A DNA stretch of 64,000 bases from Pseudomonas putida (lineage in GTDB: Bacteria > Pseudomonadota > Gammaproteobacteria > Pseudomonadales > Pseudomonadaceae). The position numbers and the translations under genes were made by a program. This document shows positions 8,368 to 16,090 of this stretch, piece by piece; positions within the stretch are counted from its first letter, which is position 1; each line of letters begins with the position of its first letter. The stretch spans positions 6,094,001 through 6,158,000 of the forward strand of contig CP163498.1 in the NCBI GenBank assembly GCA_041071465.1, read 5' to 3'. The notes beneath the pieces were generated by a model. It saw only the letters and a list, made by a program, of their open reading frames with translations, ran no database searches and was not told the DNA's origin.

Positions 8368-8460
8368 CAAATAAAAACCCCGCAGACGTTAATCTGCGGG
8401 GCTTTCGAATGGTGGAGGCCGAGGTCGGAATCGAACCGGCGTAGACGGATTTGTAATCCG
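8368..8460. repeat. Left copy of a 93-bp direct repeat (tRNA-Cys att remnant)
   Basis: These 93 bases match 15998-16090 at all but two positions (8377 A/G and 8454 T/C). The shared block is the 3' half of tRNA-Cys (8413-8460, minus orientation) plus the tRNA terminator hairpin. After 8460 the sequence no longer continues the tRNA, so this copy is a fragment. This is the footprint left by site-specific integration into a tRNA 3' end. Confidence 0.88.
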
Positions 8461-8853
8461 AGCTGCGTTTCCTTGTATTTCAATAACTTACGAAAAAATT
8501 TGTTCCGCATAGACGCATTTCCACTTCGGCTGCAGCCCTTTAAAATCAAGGGGTACATCAGGAGTTGCGGAACTGAAAATGGTTGCTTTCGACCCAAAGT
8601 GAATATAGCTGGAGAGACAGGCCAGGAAGCAGATCTGGGCTATGCAGTAGCACCGATCTGGCGCATGGTGTGCCCCAAATTTTGATCAGAGCGACAAAGC
8701 TTCGCACGGCTGCTCATTCTCGCTGACACCAGCCCTAACCCTCTGTAAGACCTATTCAACTCTTGCACCCGCCAGCACACTCCCCCTGCCCTAGGGTAAT
8801 CGGGGATACAATCCTCCCAATAAACCTTATCAGCAGCTGAGCGGGAGCACCCA
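8461..8853. other. Gene-free stretch inside the island's left end
   Basis: About 390 bases between the left att remnant and the first island gene. No ORF with a ribosome site, no repeat and no structured RNA was seen. It contains AT-rich patches (for example 8476-8500). It may hold the promoter of the gene at 8854 and old phage attachment-arm sequence. Confidence 0.4.
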
Positions 8854-9657
8854 ATGACCAAAAGCTACTCGACGGACAGCCTGGATCACGAACTTTCCGA
8901 GACCTGCAGAAGCGCCTGCGCCGATTATCTCAAGTACCTGGACACACTCCTCGTCCCAGTTTTTAAAGAGCTGAGAAGCACCTCTGACAAGCGCAACCTG
9001 AAGTTGCATCAAGTTATTGGAGCCAATCTCTGCGCCGCACACGCCATCGACTACATCATCGCTATCCGGCAGGCGCTCGGAATGAAGGAGCCTCGAGGAG
9101 CTCTACTCAAAGTCTTTGATACTGAATACGCAATAGCTGGCAGTCGAATCAAGGAAGGCAAAATGCCCCTGGTGGACGCGGTAAACAACGCCATGAAACA
9201 CATACGCATTGAGCCGAAGCGTTACAAAAGCTTAATACAGCAGTATGGTCAGGTCAGCTTTGAGTGCCTAGTCGAGCACGAAGGGAGAATACTTTGCCTT
9301 CTGGATGGATTTCGATTTGATTACGTCCGAGTTGTGCTTCTTCCCGTCCTGGAAGCGCTATGCGCATGGCACTTCGAAGGCGAGGAGGAAGTTGCGGAGT
9401 TCGCCCGAGGTGGCATGAACGATATGGATTTCGGAGTTTACTCCGGGGACGATGATGATGACCCGATCGATGCCCTGATCAACGCTTGCAATCCCACCTG
9501 CATCAACTGCGACGAGAGCGAAGAGGATTGCCATTGTGCGGAGTACGTTTTTTCTGGCGAAAAAGGGGAGTTCGAAGCCCGGTTTGCGACCAGTACAGAA
9601 CTGGACTCCCTCCTATCCGCAGTCTCAGGCGCCTACCGACGAGACAGGCTTATCTGA
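8854..9657 (+). CDS. Unrecognised 267-residue protein with a C-terminal cysteine cluster
   Basis: This is the first intact island gene; GGGAG precedes the ATG. The N-terminal two thirds look all-alpha (for example KLHQVIGANLCAAHAIDYIIAIRQALG and PLVDAVNNAMKHI). The C-terminal third is acidic (SGDDDDDPIDALI) and carries CNPTCINCDESEEDCHC, five cysteines spaced to bind a metal. No membrane segment or signal is seen. I know no family for it. It is an island accessory gene, so a role in phage defence or regulation is possible but unsupported. Confidence 0.75.
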   Translation: MTKSYSTDSLDHELSETCRSACADYLKYLDTLLVPVFKELRSTSDKRNLKLHQVIGANLCAAHAIDYIIAIRQALGMKEPRGALLKVFDTEYAIAGSRIKEGKMPLVDAVNNAMKHIRIEPKRYKSLIQQYGQVSFECLVEHEGRILCLLDGFRFDYVRVVLLPVLEALCAWHFEGEEEVAEFARGGMNDMDFGVYSGDDDDDPIDALINACNPTCINCDESEEDCHCAEYVFSGEKGEFEARFATSTELDSLLSAVSGAYRRDRLI

Positions 9658-9739
9658 AGCAATCGCCGTTAGACTCGAGATTGGCAACGGTTTTCAAGAC
9701 CGTACCATGAACGCTTAGTACTTGCGGGGTCAACGGTGA

Positions 9740-9821
9740 AATCGATTCCAAAACAATGACGAAACGGCAAGGCTACAGGCCGCGCACCGCAAGGCTCGCC
9801 GTTTCAGTTTTGAAATCGATT
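9740..9821. repeat. Long imperfect inverted repeat with conserved two-block arms
   Basis: The left arm has AATCGATTCCAAAAC (9740-9754) and GAAACGGC (9761-9768). The right arm is GCCGTTTC (9798-9805) then AGTTTTGAAATCGATT (9806-9821). The blocks are the same, in mirrored order, around a 29-base centre. It lies between two convergent island genes. It could be a bidirectional terminator, a structured RNA, or a recombination site. It has no terminal T run. Confidence 0.65.
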
Positions 9822-9873
9822 ATCGCCTTAATTGAGCCTCATCGCTTGGCCTATCGAAGGCCGGCAAGCGGAT

Positions 9874-10458
9874 TTACACTCGACAGTTACTTTTGAGGTT
9901 CTGCAGTTCTCTCCTCTCTAAGGAGTGATCACCAGGCGTCGAAATTTTCTTCTCAAGCAGATACATATTTACAGCAGCATCGATCAACCCGTCGACAACA
10001 GTAGAGTTTTGATTAATATTATACTTATCATCACTTAAATATAGAGCATGATACTTAAACTGACCCCTAATCGTTTCGCACCACCCACGCTCACTCTTAA
10101 GCTCATCATTCCCCAGAATCTCCTCCGCCGCAAAAACTAAAAACCCGACATAGTTCTCATATCTTTCAAGATCTTCACCAGACTTAAAAGTTTTATATAC
10201 TGGACTCTCAAGCGGATAAGATGCCGCAGAAAGCCTAGGATTAGCAAACGCCATCTCCAAATAGCTCTTATACAAATCCTTAACGGAAGAAACCCTTGAC
10301 TCTTCTAGTTGATTATTTGCAACGACTGCCGCGCCAACCGCAACAATCATTGTAGCAAAACTAGATATTGCGGAAGCTCGTGAATATCGCCCATTGCAAA
10401 AATTAAACACAACAAAAGAAGCAAAAGTTACAGCAAAAATACAAATTACGACCAACAT
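9874..10458 (-). CDS. AT-rich membrane-anchored protein of unknown function
   Basis: This 194-residue protein has two N-terminal membrane segments, about residues 1-20 (MLVVICIFAVTFASFVVF) and 30-48 (ISSFATMIVAVGAAVVA). The cytoplasmic part is rich in Tyr, Asn, Lys and Glu. AAGGTGG precedes the ATG. Base and codon use (many AAT, TTT, ATA) differ strongly from the host, a sign of recent transfer. The arrangement of two helices plus a helical soluble part resembles many small phage or plasmid membrane proteins, but no family is recognised. Confidence 0.72.
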   Translation of the reverse strand: MLVVICIFAVTFASFVVFNFCNGRYSRASAISSFATMIVAVGAAVVANNQLEESRVSSVKDLYKSYLEMAFANPRLSAASYPLESPVYKTFKSGEDLERYENYVGFLVFAAEEILGNDELKSERGWCETIRGQFKYHALYLSDDKYNINQNSTVVDGLIDAAVNMYLLEKKISTPGDHSLERRELQNLKSNCRV

Positions 10459-10867
10459 CCAGCCACCTTAGCTCAATCAAATCAAAACAATAAATTGGCG
10501 CTACCATTCAACAGCCCCAAAATTTAAGCGTGCATTCCCACACCAAATAACAATACCTGATTACACAAGCCACTCGCTAGTAGCTTGCCATCTAACGGCA
10601 GTACTAGTTATCTCCCGGCGCGTCGAAAAATACCATAGGGCGGACGCGGCAGCCTTCCCTGTGGTGGCGGTGGCGGTGGCGGATGATGCAGCGGGAAAAA
10701 TTAGTAGAGTTCAGCCATACTCCAGAGATGTTTTGCTCGTTTTGAAGAGTTCCTGAAAGTTAGGAAAGCCCGTATTTACGGGCCTTGCAGCCCTCCCTGC
10801 CACACTGCATCCCCCTCAAAAACACAGCCATTGGTACAGAAATTGGTACGAGCTGGAGGAACCCAAT
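10459..10867. other. Gene-free island stretch with a GGTGGC microsatellite
   Basis: About 400 bases with no convincing ORF. It contains a G-rich tandem run of GGTGGC units at about 10661-10682 and a small hairpin GCCCGT-attt-ACGGGC at 10768-10783 without a T tract. A repeated ATTGGTAC (near 10830 and 10842) lies just upstream of the next gene. Confidence 0.45.
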
Positions 10868-11131
10868 TTGAAAGTTCTCTCATCTGAAGCCGCCCAGGAA
10901 ATCGTCGAGTCAGCATTCGCCCCATTCGAGTACGCGGTCCAGTTCACCAAGTACAAGGAAAGCTTGGGTTTCCAGGCTAAGGATTCCGATGGAACCCCTC
11001 TTACCACCAGAGAGGGCCTGGGCAAGACTGTGTACCGAGACCCACAGGAACTCACACTAGACATTGAACTGGCTCGGGATGACCTGACCAAGCGAGGTTT
11101 TTCTCTTGAGCCGTGGATGCCGCCGGCCTGA
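10868..11131 (+). CDS. Hypothetical protein, 87 residues, TTG start
   Basis: The protein begins MKVLSSEAAQEIVESAFAPF and is soluble with alternating helix and strand character. The start is TTG at 10868, chosen because GGAGGA (10855-10860) lies seven bases before it. No family is recognised. It is followed within 100 bases by the left end of the IS5-family element. Confidence 0.55.
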   Translation: MKVLSSEAAQEIVESAFAPFEYAVQFTKYKESLGFQAKDSDGTPLTTREGLGKTVYRDPQELTLDIELARDDLTKRGFSLEPWMPPA

Positions 11132-11227
11132 ATAACTTCCAGTACTGCAGCAGTAGTGCGAGAAGGGAACGTCAGGCCGCGCCGTTAGCGGCCTGCGAGT
11201 CGCATCTGTCTAATACGGTTCTACTAG

Positions 11228-12166
11228 GCTCTGTATGAAAACCTTTGAAATGTCGCCAGCGACTCTGGAGGCCCGATTTTCCGTAGAGTTCTCGCCTTTT
11301 AGGCAAAGGATTCTGCCATGCCCAAGCGCTACGAACTTTCCGACGCAGACTGGGATTTAGTCGCTGATCTTTTTACAGCTTATCGACGTACCGGACGCCC
11401 AAGAGTCGATGATCGCTTGATGTTGAATGGCGTGTTGTTGGTACTTTGCTCCGGTGCGGCATGGCGAGACATGCCAGAGCGATTCGGCCCTTTGTCCACT
11501 GTCTATCAGCGCTTTCGAGATTGGCGAAACCAAGGAATCTTCAACAAGATGCTCAAGCGTCTGCACGTCAAACTCAACGCTCAAGGCTTGATCGACCTGG
11601 ACACCTGGTGCATTGACTCAACGGCAGTCAAAGCGACCCGGGCCTCCTCTGGGGCAGGCAAAAAAGGGGGCGGAAGAACCAGCGGACCACGCACTTGGGA
11701 GAAGCCGGGGTGGGTTAACAACGAAAATTCACATGGTCTGCGACACTCGAGGTGTGCCGCTGCACTTCATCCTTTCTGGCGGACAAGCCAGCGATATCTC
11801 CAACGCCCAACCCTTGCTGGACGGCGTCCACATTCCCACCGAACGAGGCAGGCCGCGTAAGCGATGCCGCAAGTTGATTGCTGACAAGGGCTACGACGCG
11901 GAGTCTCTACGGCAGTACTGTGACCGCTATCGCATGCAACCTGTGATTCCCTATCGAGTCATGAAACGCAAACCTAAACCGGGTTTGCCGCGCCTATTCG
12001 ATAAACCCAAGTATCGGGAACGGAACGTTATCGAGCGGCTGTTTGGCTGGTTGAAAGAGCACCGCCGTCTGGCGACCCGTTACTGCAAGCTCGCGAAAAG
12101 CTATGCGGCGATGGTCACGCTGGCCTGCTGGCGGCGGTGTCTAAGACATTACTTTTCGTACAGAAC
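11228..12166 (+). mobile_element. IS5-family insertion sequence (about 939 bp)
   Basis: The terminal inverted repeats are GCTCTGTATGAAAA at the left and its imperfect mirror (GTTCTGTACGAAAA read inward) at the right, 12 of 14 matching. Both ends are flanked by CTAG (11224-11227 and 12167-12170), consistent with a short target duplication. The element carries a DDE transposase in two overlapping frames. Size, end sequence and protein match the IS427-like branch of IS5. Confidence 0.85.
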
Positions 12167-12170
12167 CTAG
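11318..12170 (+). pseudogene. IS5-family transposase, two overlapping frames
   Basis: The first frame (11318-11860) begins MPKRYELSDADWDLVADLF and runs to KATRASSGAGKKG, including the first catalytic Asp (CIDSTAVKA). The second frame (open 11613-12170) continues EEPADHALGRSRGGLTTKIH, the second Asp region (LIADKGYDA) and the Glu motif (RNVIERLFGWLKEHRRLATRY). The join falls at AAAAAAGGGGG (about 11665-11675), needing a +1 (or -2) change. This may be programmed frameshifting on the slippery run or a one-base expansion. The last codon stop uses the flanking CTAG. Confidence 0.85.
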
Positions 12171-12532
12171 GACTGCCCATACAGGGCGCCATCCACATCC
12201 TCAACCCCGTTGATGTTCATCCCGAGTTGAGCCATGCCATTGACCTTGGCGTCGTGCAATCAAGGGATAATGTCAGGGCTAGGTGCAGGGTTGAACACCC
12301 ATGCCTGGGTCGCCACTCGGCCCAGCGGCTCGCTGTGGTGGTCACCGATGTGGATGTCGGCACGCAGGGGCTGGATCTTCCCGAGCTGATTTGAAGGGAT
12401 GGCCACACCCTGTTGGAGCTTATAGAGTGGGCCGGGATCAAGGAACAGGGCGAGGCGATGACGCTGATCATTCATCATCTGCATGGCCTTGGCCCTGGCG
12501 GTGCGCTGCCGCTTTTGGAATCCCCACGCCAC
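12167..12532 (-). pseudogene. Remnant ORF with an internal stop, abutting the IS element
   Basis: Reading leftward from 12532 (MAWGFQKRQRTARAKAM), the frame runs to a TGA after PAPSPDIIP. It then stays open through LHDAKVNGMAQLGMNINGVE to a TAG formed by the CTAG at the IS border. Continuous, protein-like sequence on both sides of one stop suggests a decayed gene. The product is not recognised. The other 12171-12620 sequence shows no better candidate. Confidence 0.3.
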
Positions 12533-12620
12533 AAAATAACGGTGTTACCAACTGTGGCGCGAAAGCTTGAGAAATTCCGGGCAAGCAAGGCCCTACGGGT
12601 CCAATGTAAGGAGTGACTTT

Positions 12621-12995
12621 TCAGCTAATTGTGTCGGTCGGAATTAAATCTCCAAACCCCCACACTGCTGTTCCGATCAACACGAGCACGACTGAAATTT
12701 TTTTGAACAACGTAATCTGGGAGCCATATCGCTCTGGAAGATCAGCAAAGGTTTGTCCGGCGTAACCATTGGGTATAAGGACATCGCTCATACCCTGCGC
12801 ACCCAGGCTGGACAAATACGCAAATCCAGCCATCACCGCTCCAGATCGCGAAATCCAAGAGCTTGGCGCATCAAACCGATAACAGATTGCAGCAGCAACT
12901 ATCGGAGTGAGGACTGCCAGAAGGCCCCAACCAAAGAAACTGCGCCTAGCCTTCTGTAATGGCCGCTCATACAGATCGAGATTCAAATTTTCCAA
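12621..12995 (-). CDS. Membrane protein of unknown function
   Basis: This 124-residue protein has about three hydrophobic segments: residues 21-41 (FGWGLLAVLTPIVAAAICYRF), 50-66, and 100-117 (ISVVLVLIGTAVWGFGDL). The start appears to be TTG at 12995, after GGTAGG; the previous in-frame codons include TAG. No family is recognised. It is an island gene with codon use between that of host and AT-rich neighbours. Confidence 0.6.
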   Translation of the reverse strand: MENLNLDLYERPLQKARRSFFGWGLLAVLTPIVAAAICYRFDAPSSWISRSGAVMAGFAYLSSLGAQGMSDVLIPNGYAGQTFADLPERYGSQITLFKKISVVLVLIGTAVWGFGDLIPTDTIS

Positions 12996-13104
12996 ATTTG
13001 CCTACCTAGTCGTTCAGCAAAACTAGTATCAATACCCTATCCAAAACTAAATTACCACCATGCCGCATCCGGCCACAGAGGGAGGCGCATACTTGGAGAA
13101 TGCC

Positions 13105-13361
13105 ATGAGCTACTTCTACAAAACCGAATCCCCGAAGGTCCTGCCGTCGCGCGCACCTACGGCGATAATGTGTACCTGAACCTTGGCAACAAGGCCGCTG
13201 ACGGCGATGTCGATGGCCTGGCTGGGATCGTCAGCAGCGAGTACGAGACAGCCCGGCAACATGTTCTCCACGCGCGTAAAGCGGTCTGCCCCTACGGCGC
13301 TGTCCGCCCGCGCCCTCCTTCATCATTACTTCGTAGCCGAATTATCAATCCGCTAGGCTGA
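13105..13361 (+). pseudogene. Small ORF disrupted by a one-base deletion
   Basis: GGAG precedes ATG 13105, which reads MSYFYKTESP. After the four-C run at 13130-13133 the protein-like frame shifts by one and continues EGPAVARTYGDNVYLNLGN to the stop at 13361. Adding one C gives a continuous 85-residue protein. No family is recognised. Its 3' end overlaps the convergent gene at 13345. Confidence 0.4.
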
Positions 13362-14157
13362 CTGTAATGTAGCGTAGGTCGTTGCAAGCCAAGTAAAGCT
13401 TACCGCTCGACCCCAAACCCAAAGTCCCGAACACGAGTGCGTATGCACCAGCAAGATCTTCGGTATCTGCGAGCTTGAACCTATTAGCGAAATGGCTAAC
13501 CAGGGTAGCGTTTACAACTGTGCTCACGTTGCTTTGTCCACCGCTGTTTAGCCAAACCTCGCCCTGGGAACCAAACCTCGCGTCCGATAACATCCCCCAG
13601 AAACCTCGATACTGGCCTACTAAAGGCTTGATCGCTTCGCTGAACGGGACAAAGAAGTCTCTGACTCTAAATTGGCCCGCTGGCAACGCTATGATTTGAT
13701 CTGAAGTCCGAAACTGGTCTGAAAGCATCAGGTTTTTGAGCAGCGTGCTAAGCCGCCTGTGCATTATGGCCGTCCTACGTCCATTCCCTCCTGTAAACCG
13801 CCCACCCCTGCCTGTGGGATCGGTCGGTTCTACCGGATCTACGTGAGTAACTTCATGAGCACCAAAAGCGAAATCGATCTCGATGCGCTCGCCATGGTTG
13901 ATTCGCTCTTCTTGGGGCAACCCTGACCCCCCACGATATCGAGATTCCACAGCCGCCAGGTCGCAGCCCAATGCGTGGGGCCTAGCGCCAAAACACGCAG
14001 CCTGTCCGCTCGTTGATTCTTTCCTAAAAAAAGCCCTTGCACCACATTTGGGGCAAACAAGTAATTGCCTGTACTCCTGAACACGCTTTTCACCAAGCGC
14101 CTCAAATGCGGGGGCAGTGTAGGTAATTCCATCCTTCGTACACCGAGCGACATCCAT
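13345..14157 (-). CDS. Unknown protein with an N-terminal CoiA-like zinc-binding region
   Basis: This 270-residue protein starts MDVARCTKDGITYTAPAFEAL. A CPKCGARAFFRKES segment near residues 36-49, later a Cys, and the HALGCD motif resemble the zinc-ribbon start of CoiA-type competence proteins. The remaining 200 residues are not recognisable and no nuclease motif is evident. GGGAGG lies eight bases before ATG 14157. Its long second half is beta-rich with a hydrophobic end (GTLGLGSSGKLYLACNDL). As an island gene it may act on DNA or RNA, but that is a guess. Confidence 0.6.
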   Translation of the reverse strand: MDVARCTKDGITYTAPAFEALGEKRVQEYRQLLVCPKCGARAFFRKESTSGQAACFGARPHALGCDLAAVESRYRGGSGLPQEERINHGERIEIDFAFGAHEVTHVDPVEPTDPTGRGGRFTGGNGRRTAIMHRRLSTLLKNLMLSDQFRTSDQIIALPAGQFRVRDFFVPFSEAIKPLVGQYRGFWGMLSDARFGSQGEVWLNSGGQSNVSTVVNATLVSHFANRFKLADTEDLAGAYALVFGTLGLGSSGKLYLACNDLRYITVSLAD

Positions 14158-14313
14158 TTTCAAACCTCCCAATACTGAACCCAAAATGATAGCGGCCACT
14201 AGCCACCACAGGTCAACCCTATCGCTGGGAGAGTTCTTTACTGGATAAGCTCGCAGGAAGGATCTCGCATTTTCTTAAGAGCCCGATCTGACATCCTCGC
14301 ATGAGATTTCCCC

Positions 14314-14676
14314 ATGCTCACAGAAAACCGATCCAGCAATACCGAAATGGTCAGCGTGCCGAGGAGGCTGCTTGAGACGATCCGCAGCTTTCACCGGACG
14401 CAGCGAGACTCAACTGACCTTGCCCGAGCCAAAGCGCGAGCAGAGCTGATTGATGTCCTGGCGCAACCAGCCTCACAACACCCCGAGCCTATAACCTGGA
14501 CGGTTGGTACTGACATCTGGTGGACCAAAGAAGAGGCAGAGCGGGATGCGGCAGCGACTGGGCTGCCAATTATTCCGGTCGGGCCGATGACCGATGCAGG
14601 TGATATCGGTCTGGCCTGCGAGATGCTCCGCAGGGCCTTGCGGCGCGAGGACAAATGGGATGTTTCTCTGCAGTAG
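14314..14676 (+). CDS. Phage-type hypothetical protein, 120 residues
   Basis: The segment MVSVPRRLLETI followed by a variable stretch and AELIDVLAQPA is a common layout in small proteins of Pseudomonas phages and prophages. The second half (WTVGTDIWWTKEEAERDAAA) is not recognised. Start options are ATG 14314 or the methionine at codon 12 just before VSVP. It is the first of a run of short phage-like genes leading up to the integrase remnant. Confidence 0.6.
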   Translation: MLTENRSSNTEMVSVPRRLLETIRSFHRTQRDSTDLARAKARAELIDVLAQPASQHPEPITWTVGTDIWWTKEEAERDAAATGLPIIPVGPMTDAGDIGLACEMLRRALRREDKWDVSLQ

Positions 14677-14869
14677 CCGAAAAAAACAGATCTTCGAGCT
14701 TCACAGTAAGCTGGCTGACCTGCCAGAGCGGCTGATCTCCGCCATAGAGCGAGAACAGGAGCACTGTTCGCAAGAAGACTACCTGATGGACTCCGACGAT
14801 TGCATCAAGGTTATCTGTGAGTCCTTGACCGCCATCTGTGTTCTGGTGCCCCAAGATCAACCTTATTAG
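14660..14869 (+). CDS. Small hypothetical protein, 69 residues
   Basis: MFLCSSRKKQIFELHSKLAD then a helical, acidic stretch (ERLISAIEREQEHC). It overlaps the end of the previous ORF by 17 bases, common in phage early regions. There is no clear ribosome site. It is retained because position and orientation fit the phage-like gene run. Confidence 0.35.
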   Translation: MFLCSSRKKQIFELHSKLADLPERLISAIEREQEHCSQEDYLMDSDDCIKVICESLTAICVLVPQDQPY

Positions 14870-15009
14870 AGCATCCCCGGCACATCCTTCCAGCGACTGA
14901 ACGCTCTGGCCAATCAGGGCGAGCAACACAGGCGCACAAATGTACTCAGACCAGCTGTAACCCCTCTCCCCTCTATTCACTGCCGTGATATGGCGGCCAA
15001 GGAACGACC

Positions 15010-15441
15010 GTGCCTGTAGAAAAAACAGCCCTCGACTCCATCGATCTGGACGCCCTGCATGTCGCAGCCAAGGCCGCTGCCGAGGATGTGATCTGCTCCT
15101 AGGGCTGGAAGGGCATGATCGACAACTTTTCCTTGCTCGGCACGGACGAGCGCTATCTGGAGCTCGCTGATCCTGCTGTTGTGTCTGTCCTAATCGAAGA
15201 AATCAAAACCCTGCGCGGCAACTCCGACGCGGCTGTCACGTGGATTAAGGAGCTGAACCTATTGTTTGGTCGTTACCTGCTCGGCGTGCGCGTCGCGGTG
15301 ATCAGTGGCAGAACGGCCGAGGCGCTGAAGCTGAGATGGAGTGGATATGGAATGGTCTTGCCGGCCCCAGCGAACTGCCACCAGAAAACGAGACTCAGGC
15401 CTACTTCGACCGCGAGGTTGTGCCAATCGAGGCCGGCCTAG
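15010..15441 (+). pseudogene. Phage-type ORF with an in-frame amber stop
   Basis: From GTG 15010 the frame reads VPVEKTALDSIDLDALHVAA, reaches TAG at 15100-15102, and continues GWKGMIDNFSLLGTDERYLE and DPAVVSVLIEEIKTL. The layout (short Leu-Ala helix, then a LADPAVVSVLI block) resembles Ead/Ea22-type proteins of Pseudomonas phages, where one protein spans both parts. One nonsense mutation would therefore split it. The downstream half has its own ATG at 15115. Confidence 0.45.
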
Positions 15442-15497
15442 AGGAGGTGTATACCCTGCTCAAGCAGCGGCGCGCAGCCAGGCAGGTGCAGCCATGA
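15336..15497 (+). CDS. Phage-like 53-residue protein
   Basis: ATG 15336 reads MEWIWNGLAGPSELPPENET and ends RRAARQVQP at TGA 15495-15497. Its stop overlaps the next start in an ATGA, and it overlaps the previous ORF. This tight packing is typical of phage early operons. The product is unknown. Confidence 0.5.
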   Translation: MEWIWNGLAGPSELPPENETQAYFDREVVPIEAGLEEVYTLLKQRRAARQVQP

Positions 15498-15660
15498 CCC
15501 GCCTCGCCCTCTGCCTCCTGCTGCTGGCCACCGGCGCCAGCGCAACCGAACTTCCAAAAAGCATTCAAGCTTTCAACGACGATGAGCGCGGCGCCACATG
15601 CTGGACTATCCACACCTTTACGGCTCAGGGATTCACTGCATCCCCGACAGCCACCTCTAG
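15494..15660 (+). pseudogene. Exported phage-like small protein, frameshifted
   Basis: ATG 15494 gives a clear signal peptide (MTRLALCLLLLATGASATE) and a short periplasmic part to GATCWTIHTF. The frame then fails at the TTT run (15617-15619). Adding one T continues YGSGIHCIPDSHL to TAG 15658-15660, a cysteine-containing end that suits a secreted domain. The stop is immediately followed, in the same frame, by integrase sequence. Confidence 0.45.
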
Positions 15661-15945
15661 CCGCTCTTCATCCTGAACAGCAATGGCAAGCGATTGTCGC
15701 GGGAGATGCTGCGCAACCGCTGGCAGGACGCCAGAGAGTCGGCGCGGGTAAAGGCAATAGGTAATAAGCAACCGGAACTAGCTAACCGAATTGCTCAATT
15801 CCAGTTCAGAGATATACGCCCCAAAGCAGCATCCGAGATCAGTGACCTGACCGACGCAAGCTTGCTACTTTGCCACTCGAAAGAAGGAATCACCGAGCGC
15901 GTTTACCGCCGAGTTGGCGCCATCACCAAGCCATCAAAAGGCTGA
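15661..15945 (+). pseudogene. Tyrosine integrase, C-terminal remnant
   Basis: Translation after the TAG at 15658 reads PLFILNSNGKRLSREMLRNRW, then RDIRPKAASEISDL, DASLLLCHSKEG and ITERVYRRVG. This is the end of a phage tyrosine recombinase, including the active-site region around the second His (CHS where GH is usual) and the nucleophile Tyr in VYRR. The N-terminal domain and first arginine box are missing. It lies about 100 bp from the tRNA-Cys att site, the expected place for the enzyme that made the integration. Confidence 0.78.
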
Positions 15946-15997
15946 AGTTTCGGAACTCCATGCCTTTAGTTTCGGAACTCATGGCTTTTTCGAGGCA

Positions 15998-16090
15998 CAA
16001 ATAAAAGCCCCGCAGACGTTAATCTGCGGGGCTTTCGAATGGTGGAGGCCGAGGTCGGAATCGAACCGGCGTAGACGGATTTGCAATCCG
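15998..16090. repeat. Right copy of the 93-bp att repeat
   Basis: Matches 8368-8460 with two differences. Here the block is part of the complete tRNA-Cys gene and its terminator. Just upstream (15946-15990) a 22-base unit containing TTTCGGAACTC occurs twice in tandem. Confidence 0.88.
16003..16035 (-). terminator. Terminator of tRNA-Cys
   Basis: On the minus strand GCCCCGCAGA pairs with TCTGCGGGGC, followed by TTTTAT. It is duplicated with the att repeat at 8373-8405. Confidence 0.8.

Larger units (their letters stand above)
8368..16042. mobile_element. Degenerate prophage/genomic island integrated at tRNA-Cys
   Basis: The segment is bounded by the 93-bp repeat and lies on the 3' side of the intact tRNA-Cys at 16043-16116, as expected for a tyrosine-recombinase integration. 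At the tRNA-proximal end is a C-terminal integrase remnant (15661-15945), preceded by small phage-like ORFs (14.3-15.7 kb). The interior holds an IS5-family element and several orphan genes, some clearly AT-richer than the host. No intact integrase, structural or lysis genes remain, so it is not expected to excise. Confidence 0.82.

Noticed and set aside
8413..8460. Second tRNA-Cys
   Set aside because: Only the 3' half is present; the sequence after 8460 does not complete the D-arm or acceptor stem. It is an att fragment.
9740..9821. Integron attC or dif site
   Set aside because: Lacks the GTTRRRY/RYYYAAC core pairs of attC and the 28-bp dif layout.
8461..16042. Known phage-defence or toxin-antitoxin system in the island
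   Set aside because: No protein shows a recognised defence or toxin motif; the intact genes are orphans, so no such label is justified.
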